A DNA stretch of 64,000 bases, taken from contig NZ_JQKI01000024.1 of NCBI RefSeq assembly GCF_000745965.1, forward strand, positions 25,464-89,463. The letters run 5' to 3'. The DNA comes from Edaphobacter aggregans DSM 19364 (GTDB taxonomy: Bacteria > Acidobacteriota > Terriglobia > Terriglobales > Acidobacteriaceae). The notes beneath the pieces are model-generated. The model searched no databases, had not been told where the DNA came from, and saw only the letters and a list, made by a program, of their open reading frames with translations. Position 1 is the first letter of the stretch; each line of letters begins with the position of its first letter. This document shows positions 12,326 through 21,691 of this stretch, piece after piece. Position numbers and translations under genes: made by a program.

Positions 12326-12507
12326 CTAGAAATCCGTTTTCCATCACATCTATATGTAGTATTCACCGCCGATTTTGACTCGATACTTGACCACAGCCCC
12401 GGGCTGACGTGCGGCACCAATATCTACGCCGAATTTCCTTGCTGGCCACCTAAGGTTGTTACGTGAAGTCTGGCACCCTTTCACAACTAATATCTAAAGG
12501 GTTCTGA

Positions 12508-12604
12508 TGGGACTGGGTGGCCCACATCTGACCGAAGTGCCACAATCGGGTGCCCCATATCTGGCGGCCTTATCGCCAGATGTGGGCCATCGCGCGCAGC
12601 GCGA
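12508..12604 (+). repeat. REP pair flanking the RAYT gene, left arm
   Basis: About 97 bases containing two REP units, TGGCCCACATCTGACCGAAG and GGTGCCCCATATCTGGCGG..CGCCAGATGTGGGCC, the second being a hairpin. Its reverse complement is found almost base for base at 13126-13224, so the two arms form a long inverted repeat around the transposase gene. Confidence 0.85.
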
Positions 12605-12615
12605 TCCATCTTCCG

Positions 12616-13085
12616 TCAAAGTCTTGTTATCTGCACCGGGCCAGGTTCATCGAGAAGGTAGTGCCGGTAACTGGACCACCTCCACTCCTCAGGCTGCTCG
12701 ACCAACCCTCGCGCGACCGGGTCGCGGTGCATGTACTTCAGCTTCTCCACCCGCTTGTCATGGGTAAAGACATTGAAGTCGTAATACACCTCTGCCAGAA
12801 CGGCCTTGCATCAAGGCGTCTTGAGACAGAAATCTTGAGGGCCTGGAGAGCCTTCGAGCGAGGAATCTCCTCATCGGGCGGCTCGCTGACGAGAAGATGA
12901 ACGTGCTCGGGCATCACAACATAGCCCAGCACCTCAAAGAGGTAGTGGCGGCGTATGAGTTCAAGAGAGTCTAGGAAGATGTCTTTCGCATCTGACGTCG
13001 CGAGGTAAGCTTGCCGGCGATAACAACTGAAGGTGATACATTGGTCGTCGCCCTCAAGTTGAAAACGCCTGAGACCCAATGGCAT
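12616..13085 (-). pseudogene. REP-associated tyrosine transposase (RAYT, IS200-like), frameshifted
   Basis: Relic of a Y1 HUH single-stranded DNA transposase. The N-terminal half is intact from ATG 13085 and includes the metal-binding motif GYVVMPEHVHLLVSEP. After FWQR (about base 12801) one base is missing; the original frame then reads to AGA ladders out and gives CITTSM.. to a premature stop at 12738. In the shifted frame the family sequence resumes: VYYDFNVFTHDKRVEKL, with the catalytic Tyr region, then KYMHRDPVARGLVEQPEEWR and WSSYRHYLLDEPG, ending at TGA 12616-12618. One deletion therefore explains both halves. RAYTs mobilise or maintain REP palindromes; here the flanking REPs persist but this copy should be inactive. 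Confidence 0.85.
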
Positions 13086-13125
13086 GGATGGATTCTATCT
13101 CGCAACAAAGCCGAAGAAGCGGATC

Positions 13126-13224
13126 GCACCTCCGCGCGATTGGCCCACATCTGGCGATAAGACCCGCCAGATATGGGGCACCCGACTCCTGGCGCTTCGA
13201 TCAGATGTGGGCCACCCAGTCCAC
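13126..13224 (-). repeat. REP pair flanking the RAYT gene, right arm
   Basis: Inverted counterpart of 12508-12604: ATTGGCCCACATCTGGCG, then CCAGATATGGGGCACCCG and CAGATGTGGGCCACCCAGTC. Together the arms bound a REP-RAYT unit of roughly 0.7 kb. Confidence 0.85.
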
Positions 13225-13323
13225 GTACCCGAAACTAGCATCAGGAAAACGGGGCTCTGAGCCGCTGGAAAATCTTCTTCCGGTAGCTCAGAGCCCCTCA
13301 GGTCACGGAGGGCTAATGTCACG

Positions 13324-14403
13324 CTAAGGCAAGCGCCGCGCGGCATCGGCCTGCTCAGCAAGCTGCCCCAGAGTCGCAAAAAAATCCTTCGACTGACCAC
13401 TAAACAACCCGCTGGCAGTCAGGCTCTGCACGGCTGCCTGAGCACCCGCAAATTGATCCGTCAGCGGACGAATCACAGCGCACTTCGGCAGATTGGCGTT
13501 GATAAACTCGCAGGGGATCGGGAAGATCAGGTTCGTCTGCAGCTGCGGATTTGGCGGATCGTTGAAGTCAGGGAACGTCAAACCCTGATCCGTAATCGGT
13601 GGCCCCTGCACAGCGTTGCCCGCAAAATCCACCCACTCCAGAAAGTGCGCTATCTCACTTCCGCCAATGCCCAGCGTAATTTCGAGCGCCTGGGCACCTG
13701 TCACCTTCTGGCTCAACGCCGCGTACAAGCTCGTGCCACCCTGCTCGATCGAGCCGAAGTGAAACGCCGCGATATCTGCAATCGCCTGAATGTGCGTCGG
13801 ATTGTCGAAGTCGGCATCTGTCACTGGAATCGCCGATCGATTCGTTATGTTCAGTGCCTGAGGAAACGTCGCACCAAGGTCCGGGTTGGTCGTGCTGCGA
13901 TACCGCGTGTACCAACTCGTATCCACAGTCAGATGCATCAGGTTTGTCAGACGCCCAATGTTCTGCGCGCCCGTCGCCTTGCTGCCTTGCAGCGTTCGAA
14001 ACGCATCCAGATTAACCGGCGACTCTCCCTTGGAAGCAAGGTACGCGTTCAAAAAATCGGCGTGACTGACCTCATCCAAAGTATTGCTCGTGATGTATTG
14101 TGGTCCATCGCCATCCAGATTCATGAAGGCATTCTGGTAAGCATTGGGCGTACCGTTTGCGACACCGCCCAACTCGGCATACTGGCCCCACAGATCGGCC
14201 TCGACCAACTCGGCTGCAGCCAGGAATCGAAGAATGGCCGCATCTCCACGATCCAGATTGCGATCGAACCCCTCCCCTAAAGCCGCTTTGCTATTGCTCA
14301 ACATCCCGGCACCCATTGCAACGGCACCACCAGTCACCAATCCACCTTTCATAAAAGAGCGGCGATTGAGTGAACTCAACGTAGGACTGCTCTGCTTCTT
14401 CAT
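13324..14403 (-). CDS. Tat-exported ferritin-like domain protein
   Basis: Secreted ferritin-like protein, 359 aa. The N-terminus NRRSFMKGGLVTGGAVAMG is a twin-arginine signal. The mature protein starts with a helix containing AAILRFLAAAELVEADLWGQY and later has LDEVSHADFLNAY and AFHFGSIEQGGTSLYAALSQ; these are the E/H-bearing helices of the Ferritin_2 (desiccation-related/DUF4439-like) group, which may bind a di-iron or other metal centre. Function in Acidobacteriota is not established. The start is the only in-frame ATG before the signal; AAAGGT lies some distance upstream. Confidence 0.75.
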   Translation of the reverse strand: MKKQSSPTLSSLNRRSFMKGGLVTGGAVAMGAGMLSNSKAALGEGFDRNLDRGDAAILRFLAAAELVEADLWGQYAELGGVANGTPNAYQNAFMNLDGDGPQYITSNTLDEVSHADFLNAYLASKGESPVNLDAFRTLQGSKATGAQNIGRLTNLMHLTVDTSWYTRYRSTTNPDLGATFPQALNITNRSAIPVTDADFDNPTHIQAIADIAAFHFGSIEQGGTSLYAALSQKVTGAQALEITLGIGGSEIAHFLEWVDFAGNAVQGPPITDQGLTFPDFNDPPNPQLQTNLIFPIPCEFINANLPKCAVIRPLTDQFAGAQAAVQSLTASGLFSGQSKDFFATLGQLAEQADAARRLP

Positions 14404-14609
14404 GCGTCTGGTTACCTTTCCAGCGACCCAGGCACGGCTCGCTGGAAAGACACTACCCTTCGCGTGTAAGGGAGCTTGTCACTGGGTCATCAAACTCTGG
14501 TCCTTTTTCTGTCTCGCAGTTTGAGTTGCCTGCTCTGCGTCTTTTTATTGAAAAAATAAAATCCATCTTTGGTCAAAGTCTCATACGATTCGGCCGAAAA
14601 GGAAACATC

Positions 14610-15341
14610 ATGGGAAAACTCGACGGAAAAGTAGCGGTCATCACCGCGGCAACCAGCGGAATGGCCCTCGCAACCGGAAAGCTCTTCGTCGAAGAGGGAG
14701 CCTACGTCTTCATCACCGGACGCAACCAGCAGAAGCTCGATGAGGCCGTCAAGTCCATCGGCCGCAACGTGACCGGCGTCCAGGGCGACGCCTCCAATCT
14801 GGCCGACCTCGACCGCCTCTTCGATCAGGTCAAAAAAGAGAAGGGCCGCATCGACATCCTCTTCGCCAGCGCCGGATACGGCGACGCCGCTCCCATCGGA
14901 GCCGTCACCGAGGAGCAATTCGACACCACCTTCAACACCAACGTCCGCGGAACCCTCTTCACGGTCCAGAAGGCCCTGCCCCTCATGCCCGACGAGTCGT
15001 CCATCATCCTCAACGGCTCCATAGCCGGCATCAAGGGCTTCCCCGCCTTCTGCGTTTACAACGCCAGCAAGGCTGCCGTCCGCTCCTTCGCGCGAACCTG
15101 GCTCGTCGACCTCAAGGACCGCAGGATCCGCGTCAACGTCCTCAGCCCCGGCCCCATCGAGACCGGCGTCTGGGACCACATCCCCAAGGAAGCCAAGGAA
15201 CAGTTCATTCGCATGGTTCCCCGCGGCACCATTGGCCAGCCCGAGGAGATCGCCACCGCCGCCCTCTTCCTCGCCTCCAGCGACTCCGGCTTCGTCAACG
15301 GCATCGAACTCTTCGTCGACGGCGGCACCGCCCAGATCTAA
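14610..15341 (+). CDS. Short-chain dehydrogenase/reductase
   Basis: Classical SDR of 243 aa, start ATG 14610 with AAAGGAAA upstream. The catalytic tetrad region is intact: Ser in IILNGSIAG and the YxxxK motif in VYNASKAAVRSFA; the structural NAG is replaced by FASAGYG. The dinucleotide glycine motif is altered, TAATSGMALATG in place of TGxxxGxG, with two Gly to Ala changes. The TGR pair after strand 2 (FITGRNQ) suggests NADP preference. Ends with the usual FVNGIELFVDGGT. Substrate unknown. It is transcribed alone; a solitary REP-like hairpin lies just downstream. Confidence 0.88.
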   Translation: MGKLDGKVAVITAATSGMALATGKLFVEEGAYVFITGRNQQKLDEAVKSIGRNVTGVQGDASNLADLDRLFDQVKKEKGRIDILFASAGYGDAAPIGAVTEEQFDTTFNTNVRGTLFTVQKALPLMPDESSIILNGSIAGIKGFPAFCVYNASKAAVRSFARTWLVDLKDRRIRVNVLSPGPIETGVWDHIPKEAKEQFIRMVPRGTIGQPEEIATAALFLASSDSGFVNGIELFVDGGTAQI

Positions 15342-15370
15342 CCTCACCTCTGACTCGTAACTCATCAAAG

Positions 15371-15426
15371 CCGGGTGCCCCACGTCTCGATTCTGAGACG
15401 TGGGTTCATTCGAGCGAAGCTCGAAC
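15371..15426. repeat. Solitary REP-like hairpin
   Basis: GGGTGCCCCACGTCTCGATT-TGAGACGTGGG forms a stem CCCACGTCTC/GAGACGTGGG, followed by a second small hairpin TTCGAGCGAAGCTCGAA. It has the same GGGTGCCCCA head as the REPs around the RAYT relic and the copy at 46151. Confidence 0.7.
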
Positions 15427-15517
15427 CTCGTAATCAAGGGCTCAGCTTCAGCCACAGCAAACCGTCTCCTATCAACAAGAAGCAGCCACCATCGCTGTTT
15501 TACCCCGAAAAATCTCT

Positions 15518-15711
15518 TGTCAAGCCCCAATCTCCCCTAAGTCAATGACCCCAAAATACTTGTGCAGTGCCGATTAATTCCCCTCCATTCTCTATACTGG
15601 AAATAGAGACACCAGAGACCGCACCCCAATAGCCCCAAAGCTGCGCCACGTGACTGGCGAAGTACCAGACTAAGTGCAATCTTTGGAAGACTTTGCACAA
15701 AAAGGTACGGG
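15518..15711 (+). repeat. Three-copy intergenic element, copy A (before pdxT)
   Basis: Shares five ordered blocks with copies at 25094 and 47247: TGTCAAGCCCC (15518), TGCCGATTAATT (15568), a -10-like TATACT then GGAAATAG (15593), GAAGTACCA (15659) and GGAAGACTTTGCACAAAAAGG (from 15685) ending GGTACGGG. GTACC and GGTAC can pair. The end of the element is 10 bases before pdxT and runs into its ribosome site (GGGAGGGGG). It could be a small RNA gene, a mobile non-coding element or a leader. Confidence 0.7.
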
Positions 15712-15721
15712 AGGGGGACAT

Positions 15722-16336
15722 ATGACCACAGGCGCCGCACCGGACGAACAGCCACAACTCACCATCGGAGTCCTCGCCCTCCAGGGAGCCTACCAGGCCC
15801 ACGACCTCACCCTCTGCAAGCTCGGAGCCCACACCCGCCTCGTCCGCCTCCCCACCGATCTCGAAGGCATCGACGGCCTCGTCATGCCCGGCGGCGAGTC
15901 CACCACCATGCTCAAGTTCCTCGAGCAGCGCGGCTTCTTCGACCTCCTCAAGGACTTCGTCCACAAGACCCCGACCTTCGGAACCTGCGCTGGTGTCATC
16001 CTCCTCGCCACCGACGTCACCAACCCCGTCCAGAGATCCCTCGGTGCCCTCGACGTCACCGTCGAGCGCAACTCCTACGGCCGCCAGATCGACTCCACCA
16101 TCCTCAACGCCGACTCCAAACTCCCCGGCGGCCCGCTCGAGATGATCTTCATCCGCGCCCCCCGCATCACCCGCACCGGCCCCGCCGTCGAAACCCTCGC
16201 CACCCGCGACTCCGACCCCGTCCTCGTCCGCCAGGATCACCTCCTCGCCGCCACCTTCCACCCCGAGCTAGGCCACGACCTCCGCGTCCACCAGCTCTTC
16301 CTCGACCTGGTCCGCGAACACAAGCGAAAGAGCTAG
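15722..16336 (+). CDS. pdxT: Pyridoxal 5'-phosphate synthase glutaminase subunit PdxT
   Basis: Class I-type glutamine amidotransferase subunit, 204 aa, which hydrolyses glutamine and channels ammonia to PdxS for PLP synthesis. The family fingerprint is clear: LALQGAYQAH near residue 19, MPGGESTTM at 55-63, the nucleophile Cys89 in FGTCAGVILLA, and the His/Glu pair of the triad in ATFHPELGHD. The ATG at 15722 has a strong purine run GGGAGGGGGACAT before it. It is separated from pdxS by the kinase, the RAYT relic, the ferritin-like gene and an SDR. Its stop overlaps the convergent small membrane protein gene by 4 bp. Confidence 0.97.
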   Translation: MTTGAAPDEQPQLTIGVLALQGAYQAHDLTLCKLGAHTRLVRLPTDLEGIDGLVMPGGESTTMLKFLEQRGFFDLLKDFVHKTPTFGTCAGVILLATDVTNPVQRSLGALDVTVERNSYGRQIDSTILNADSKLPGGPLEMIFIRAPRITRTGPAVETLATRDSDPVLVRQDHLLAATFHPELGHDLRVHQLFLDLVREHKRKS

Positions 16337-16698
16337 CTCGCCCTCCACCTCCGCACCGCCAGCCAGATCGCAATCGCAAGAAACTGACCATACAGCGTCC
16401 ATTCCACCGCAGCCCCAATCGTCGAGCGCTCCGCCCCTCGCACCGCAACCAACACCAGCATCACCAACAGCACCGCCAGCGACCACCACATCACCTTCCG
16501 CCCATAGTGAGTCGTCCTCACCGCCACCAGACGCCGCGCCGGAAGCTTCGCTGCAACGCGCTCCGCAAAATCCGCAGGAATCGAGCTCGACAAATCCGGC
16601 GCCCGCTCCAGCGCCGCAACAATCCGATCCTCAAACGCCCGCTCCTCCTCGCGAGCCAGCGCCGCCATCTCCTCCGGACTCATCTCTTCACCGCGCAT
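16333..16698 (-). CDS. Small membrane protein, probable anti-sigma partner
   Basis: 121 aa. The N-terminal ~65 residues are charged and helical (MSPEEMAALAREEERAFED..), followed by two hydrophobic segments at about residues 70-88 and 100-115. It is encoded immediately after an ECF sigma factor and overlaps its 3' end by 19 bp; that arrangement and architecture suit a membrane anti-sigma factor, with the N-terminal part binding sigma. No zinc-binding HxxxCxxC motif is present, so it is not a ZAS-type anti-sigma. GGGAG stands 7 bases before the ATG. Role is inferred from position only. Confidence 0.65.
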   Translation of the reverse strand: MRGEEMSPEEMAALAREEERAFEDRIVAALERAPDLSSSIPADFAERVAAKLPARRLVAVRTTHYGRKVMWWSLAVLLVMLVLVAVRGAERSTIGAAVEWTLYGQFLAIAIWLAVRRWRAS

Positions 16699-17255
16699 AC
16701 AGCTCTCCCTTCGCTGGCCTGCAATCTCTCCCGCAGCTTCTTCCTTCCGCGATGCAGATGCGTCCGAATCGTTCCGATCGGCATATTCAGCGCCGCCGCA
16801 ATCTGCTCATAGCTCCGCTCCTCCTGGTGGTAAAGAACGAGCACCGTTCGCTCCACGCTGCTCAACTCCTGCAACTGCTCCTCCACCCGCAGCCGGAACT
16901 CGCGCTCCTCCATCTGCTGCTCCGCATTGCGCTCCGGATGCTCCAGCCGCTCCTCCCACGCACTCGTCTCGTCCGACATCGAGACCAGCGGCCGATCCGC
17001 CCTCTTCCGCCGCTTCCACTCGTTCTGAGCGACGTTCACCGCAATCCGATAGAGATACGTCGTCACTAGCGATTCACCGCGAAAGTTCGGCAGCGCCCGA
17101 TACAACCGCAGAAAGACCTCCTGAGCCAGATCGTCGAGATGCTCCCTGCTCCCCGTCAGCCGATAAAGCGTGCGAAAGACCATCGCCTGATTCTCCCGCA
17201 CCACCTGCTCGAAGCTGAGATCGGCACTCACAGGAAGCGTTAGACCTCCGCGCAT
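16680..17255 (-). CDS. ECF-family RNA polymerase sigma factor
   Basis: Extracytoplasmic-function sigma factor, about 191 aa from ATG 17255. Region 2 reads VFRTLYRLTGSREHLDDLAQ followed by EVFLRLYRALPNFRGES and TYLYRIAVNVAQNEWKRR. Region 4 contains LSSVERTVLVLYHQEERSYE then IAAALNMPIGTIRTHLHRGR, a helix-turn-helix recognising the -35 element. A linker with acidic residues separates them. A TTG at 17294 or a GTG at 17231 (with GGAGG 12 bases upstream) are alternative starts; the track-long version adds residues without similarity. It forms a two-gene operon with the membrane protein at 16333, probably responding to envelope signals. Confidence 0.92.
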   Translation of the reverse strand: MRGGLTLPVSADLSFEQVVRENQAMVFRTLYRLTGSREHLDDLAQEVFLRLYRALPNFRGESLVTTYLYRIAVNVAQNEWKRRKRADRPLVSMSDETSAWEERLEHPERNAEQQMEEREFRLRVEEQLQELSSVERTVLVLYHQEERSYEQIAAALNMPIGTIRTHLHRGRKKLRERLQASEGRAVCAVKR

Positions 17256-17334
17256 CGCCAAAGTTTCAGCACAACGAGTGAAACTTAACCGCAACCGTAT
17301 TGTCTAACGCTGGCAGAAAAGGGAGGTCCAGCAC

Positions 17335-17775
17335 ATGGAAATCTTTCACAGCCCGCTCATCGTTCCCCTGGGAGCGTTCGTCGTCGCCATCGTCGCCATC
17401 ATCGCCGGTATCTGGTCCGATGCCCACACCAAGCGCATCCGCGCCGATCAGCGCATGGCCATGCTCGCCCGCGGAATGTCCGTCGACGACATCGAAAAGG
17501 TTCTCGGCAAAGCCCATGAAGAAGAGCGCCCGCCCAAAGATCCGCTGCGCAGTCTCAACAACGCCCGCCGAGCCGGCATCGTTCTCGTCTCCTCGGGAAT
17601 TGGTCTCATGCTCTTCTTCATCACGCTCTGTGTGATCCTGCACGAGCGCAACGTCCTCGCCGGAGCCGCCGTCGGCCTCATCCCTCTGGCCATCGGCATC
17701 GGGTTCTTCGTCGACTACAACCTGCAGAAGCGCGAGCTATCGCGCTTCGGCATGGAGATCGACCCGACGCGCTGA
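17335..17775 (+). CDS. Membrane protein resembling DUF6249 proteins
   Basis: 146 aa with a hydrophobic N-terminal helix (about residues 7-27), a charged middle (HTKRIRADQRMAMLARGMSV) and two further helices at about 80-102 and 106-126. The pattern of one anchor, an RxxQRMAMLARGM-like segment and two C-terminal helices is seen in small envelope proteins grouped as DUF6249; function unknown. Divergent from the ECF sigma gene, with an 80-base gap that probably holds both promoters, so it could belong to the sigma regulon. AGGGAGGT precedes the start by 7 bases. Confidence 0.6.
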   Translation: MEIFHSPLIVPLGAFVVAIVAIIAGIWSDAHTKRIRADQRMAMLARGMSVDDIEKVLGKAHEEERPPKDPLRSLNNARRAGIVLVSSGIGLMLFFITLCVILHERNVLAGAAVGLIPLAIGIGFFVDYNLQKRELSRFGMEIDPTR

Positions 17776-17776
17776 C

Positions 17777-18520
17777 CTAAAGCCCCAGCCCGCCATCCAC
17801 CGTCAGAAGCTGCCCCGTAATAAACTCCGGCGCTGTCGCAAAGAACACCACCGCCGCAGCCACGTCCTCCGCGGTCCCGTTCCGCTGCATCGGGGTTTTG
17901 CGCGCGAAGTGCTCGTAGGCCTCTTCGATCTCACCCTGAACGATCATGCCCGGCGCCACGCAGTTCACGCTGATCTCCGGAGCCCACGCCTTCGCCATCG
18001 TCTCCGACAGCATATGCAGCGCCGCCTTCGACGTGCAGTAGTGGCCGTGCGTCGCCCACGGATGCGTCCCGCCCAGCGACCCGATGTTTACGATCCTCCC
18101 CTGCACCGCCCGCAGATGTGGAACCGCAGCCCGCGCCACCAGAAACGGCGCACGCGTGTTCGTGGCAAACATCCGGTCCCACTGCGCAACCGTAATCTCC
18201 TCGAGCACTACCGACTCAAACACCCCGGCGTTGTTCACCACCAGATCAAGCCTGCCAAACTGTTCGACGACCTCAGCCACCGTCGCATCAATGCTCTCCG
18301 GGTCGCCAAGATCGCACCGAACCGCCAGCGCATCCACATCAAACGCGGCCAGATCGCGAACCGTCTGCTCCGCCTCGACCTGTGAGCCGAGATACGTGAT
18401 GGCGACGTCGGCGCCGTGCTCCGCAAGCATCAGTGCGATCGCGCGGCCAATGCGTTTGGCCGCGCCGGTGACGAGCGCAGTCTTACCCGCAAGCGGCTTC
18501 GCCGAGAGAGGATTCATCAT
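17777..18520 (-). CDS. SDR-family oxidoreductase (FabG/pteridine reductase-like)
   Basis: Short-chain dehydrogenase of 247 aa. TGAAKRIGRAIALMLAEHG is a canonical dinucleotide-binding motif; NNAGVFES, the catalytic Ser in NIGSLGG and HYCTSKAALHM with Tyr and Lys complete the active site. The tail ends ITGQLLTVDGGLGL. The TGAAKRIGR opening resembles pteridine reductase/FolM-like members as well as FabG. Two ATG codons are adjacent at 18520 and 18517; neither has a good ribosome site. It follows the secreted protein gene by only 7 bp, so it is probably translated from the same transcript. The longer frame up to 18754 is an out-of-phase reading of that gene. Confidence 0.88.
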   Translation of the reverse strand: MMNPLSAKPLAGKTALVTGAAKRIGRAIALMLAEHGADVAITYLGSQVEAEQTVRDLAAFDVDALAVRCDLGDPESIDATVAEVVEQFGRLDLVVNNAGVFESVVLEEITVAQWDRMFATNTRAPFLVARAAVPHLRAVQGRIVNIGSLGGTHPWATHGHYCTSKAALHMLSETMAKAWAPEISVNCVAPGMIVQGEIEEAYEHFARKTPMQRNGTAEDVAAAVVFFATAPEFITGQLLTVDGGLGL

Positions 18521-18527
18521 GAGGTCG

Positions 18528-19094
18528 CTACTGCTTAGGAGCAGTAGAGGTCGTCCCCTGTGACGGCGGAGCAGCGTTCGGCGTAGTCGAATTCGTTGAC
18601 TTCGGCCTTGCGGGTTCCTGGACCCCCGCCTTGCGGCTGGATTCCTTGCCTGTGTTGTCTGTATACGAGGACGCCTGCTCCTGCGGCCGCAGCATCGCAA
18701 TCGCAATCTCGCGTGTGGGCTCGTCCACCTGGAAGTCCTCGGCGTACGTTGCAAAGCCGTTGGCGATCACCTGCACCCGCACCAGCGATCCCGTCGGGAT
18801 GATATCGATCGTAGCCTTCCCATCAGGGCCCGTCTTCACCTCGAGGTTTCCGATGTCCTTGCCGTCTTTGAACGGATTGAAGATCACGGCCGCGTTCATA
18901 ATCGGCTTGCCGTTCGCCTTCTTGGTCACCTGCACGGTGATCTTCGAGGTCTCCGGAGGTGGCTTGTATTTCCTTCCCCGCTTCATCGGCGAGTCCTGCG
19001 CGAGCAGGCTTGAGGCGGCTACCAGTGCGGTGACACAGATAAGGGCGATACGGGACCAGTATGAGAAGCGGCGAGACAACATAGTGGCATTCAT
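18528..19094 (-). CDS. Secreted protein with a carboxypeptidase-regulatory-like beta domain
   Basis: 188 aa. Residues 1-32 form a signal peptide (hydrophobic ALICVTALVAASSLLAQ). Residues 45-130 (KITVQVTKKANGKPIMNAAV .. GPDGKATIDIIPTG .. VRVQVIANGFATYAED) match the beta-sandwich CarboxypepD_reg/CarbopepD_reg-like pattern with GKPI and GF.T motifs. The last ~50 residues are low complexity, rich in Ser, Thr, Pro and Lys, probably disordered. First gene of a short unit with the SDR downstream. Function unknown; such domains often bind carbohydrate or stabilise envelope proteins. Confidence 0.75.
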   Translation of the reverse strand: MNATMLSRRFSYWSRIALICVTALVAASSLLAQDSPMKRGRKYKPPPETSKITVQVTKKANGKPIMNAAVIFNPFKDGKDIGNLEVKTGPDGKATIDIIPTGSLVRVQVIANGFATYAEDFQVDEPTREIAIAMLRPQEQASSYTDNTGKESSRKAGVQEPARPKSTNSTTPNAAPPSQGTTSTAPKQ

Positions 19095-19182
19095 TCTACG
19101 ACGTTGAGCGCAGCATTTGCTCCCCCATCTCCCCTCGAGCGTCGGGTTGCGTGGGTTTCACTCATATTTCATCTTGAACGAG

Positions 19183-19212
19183 TTGACATCCGCCCGCCCC
19201 CTCCCCTATCGT
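19183..19212 (+). promoter_or_regulatory. Sigma-70-type promoter of groES-groEL
   Basis: TTGACA at 19183-19188, an 18-base spacer, then TATCGT at 19207-19212, directly overlapping the start of the CIRCE operator. Nothing else is visible between 19095 and 19180 in the 327-base gap. Confidence 0.75.
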
Positions 19213-19238
19213 TAGCAATCGGAAGCCTAGAGTGCTAA
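19212..19238 (+). promoter_or_regulatory. CIRCE operator (HrcA binding site)
   Basis: TTAGCAATC-N9-GAGTGCTAA, one mismatch from the consensus TTAGCACTC-N9-GAGTGCTAA, with the correct nine-base spacer (19221-19229). HrcA repressor should bind here and repress the chaperonin operon except under heat stress. hrcA itself is not in the window. Confidence 0.93.
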
Positions 19239-19421
19239 CCGGCTGTAAGGCCCCGCAAGAAGAGTCTGGCTCAGACAGGCTCCCCGTGGGAGGCAGCGGG
19301 TAGCGTTTCCAATAGTTTGCATCGTGCCGCAGGACGAGACTTTGCCCTGGGAGCCCGATGCGCGTTTCAACCCGGGCGGTGCTTCCGTTCGGCAAAACAA
19401 AGTAACAAGGAGAGCTAAGCA

Positions 19422-19715
19422 ATGGCAAAGACATTTACACCGCTGCACGATCGCATCCTGGTCCGTCGCGTGGAAGAGGGCGAGAGCATTCGTGGCGGCA
19501 TCATCATTCCCGACTCCGCCAAGGAGAAGCCACAGCAGGGGCAAGTCATCTCCGTCGGCAAGGGCAAGTCGAACGACGAAGGCAAGGTTTTCCCGCTCGA
19601 CGTCAAGGCAGGCGACCAGATCCTCTTCGGCAAGTACTCCGGAACCGAGATCAAGCTCGACGGCGAAGAGCTACTGATCATGCGCGAAGAAGAAGTCCTC
19701 GGCATCGTCAAGTAG
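19422..19715 (+). CDS. groES: Co-chaperonin GroES
   Basis: 10-kDa lid of the chaperonin, 97 aa, the usual length. Starts [21 protein letters not shown], contains the mobile-loop region [20 protein letters not shown] that docks on GroEL and ends with [23 protein letters not shown] lies 9 bases before the ATG. Transcribed with groEL from the CIRCE-controlled promoter; the leader is about 200 bases long. Confidence 0.98.
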   Translation: MAKTFTPLHDRILVRRVEEGESIRGGIIIPDSAKEKPQQGQVISVGKGKSNDEGKVFPLDVKAGDQILFGKYSGTEIKLDGEELLIMREEEVLGIVK

Positions 19716-19780
19716 TCCTTCGCGGACGGCGAAGAGCGGCACCGCCGCGTTCTAACCCCTCCGCAACCTTCAGCGTTAAG

Positions 19781-21554
<1,774 letters not shown>

Positions 21555-21570
21555 ACCGTCAGCCTCTAAA

Positions 21571-21607
21571 CGAAGGCCTCCGGAGACTTCCGGGGGCCTT
21601 CGTCGTT
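21571..21607 (+). terminator. Rho-independent terminator of groES-groEL
   Basis: Stem CGAAGGCCTCCGG/CCGGGGGCCTTCG with loop AGACTT (21571-21602), followed by TCGTTTTC. One mismatch in the stem. Confidence 0.85.
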
Positions 21608-21657
21608 TTCGCGACGAAACGGATTCGCGGACCACAGGCCACGCATCAAGAAAGCTA

Positions 21658-21685
21658 TTGCAATTCGCCTTTTATTCGCTACAAT
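21658..21685 (+). promoter_or_regulatory. lexA promoter, probably leaderless
   Basis: TTGCAA at 21658-21663, 16 bases, TACAAT at 21680-21685. The lexA ATG at 21692 begins six bases after the -10 box, where transcription would start, and there is no ribosome-binding sequence. No palindromic LexA box of a known type is obvious. Confidence 0.7.
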
Positions 21686-21691
21686 CTCCGC

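Noticed and set aside
11486..12466. 326-codon frame antisense to the histidine kinase gene
   Set aside because: The opposite strand has clear PAS, HisKA and ATPase motifs in order.
12507..12900. Plus-strand frames in the REP-RAYT region
   Set aside because: They read through REP palindromes and the reverse of the transposase relic.
13453..14280. 275-codon frame antisense to the ferritin-like gene
   Set aside because: No motif; the other strand carries a Tat signal and ferritin helices.
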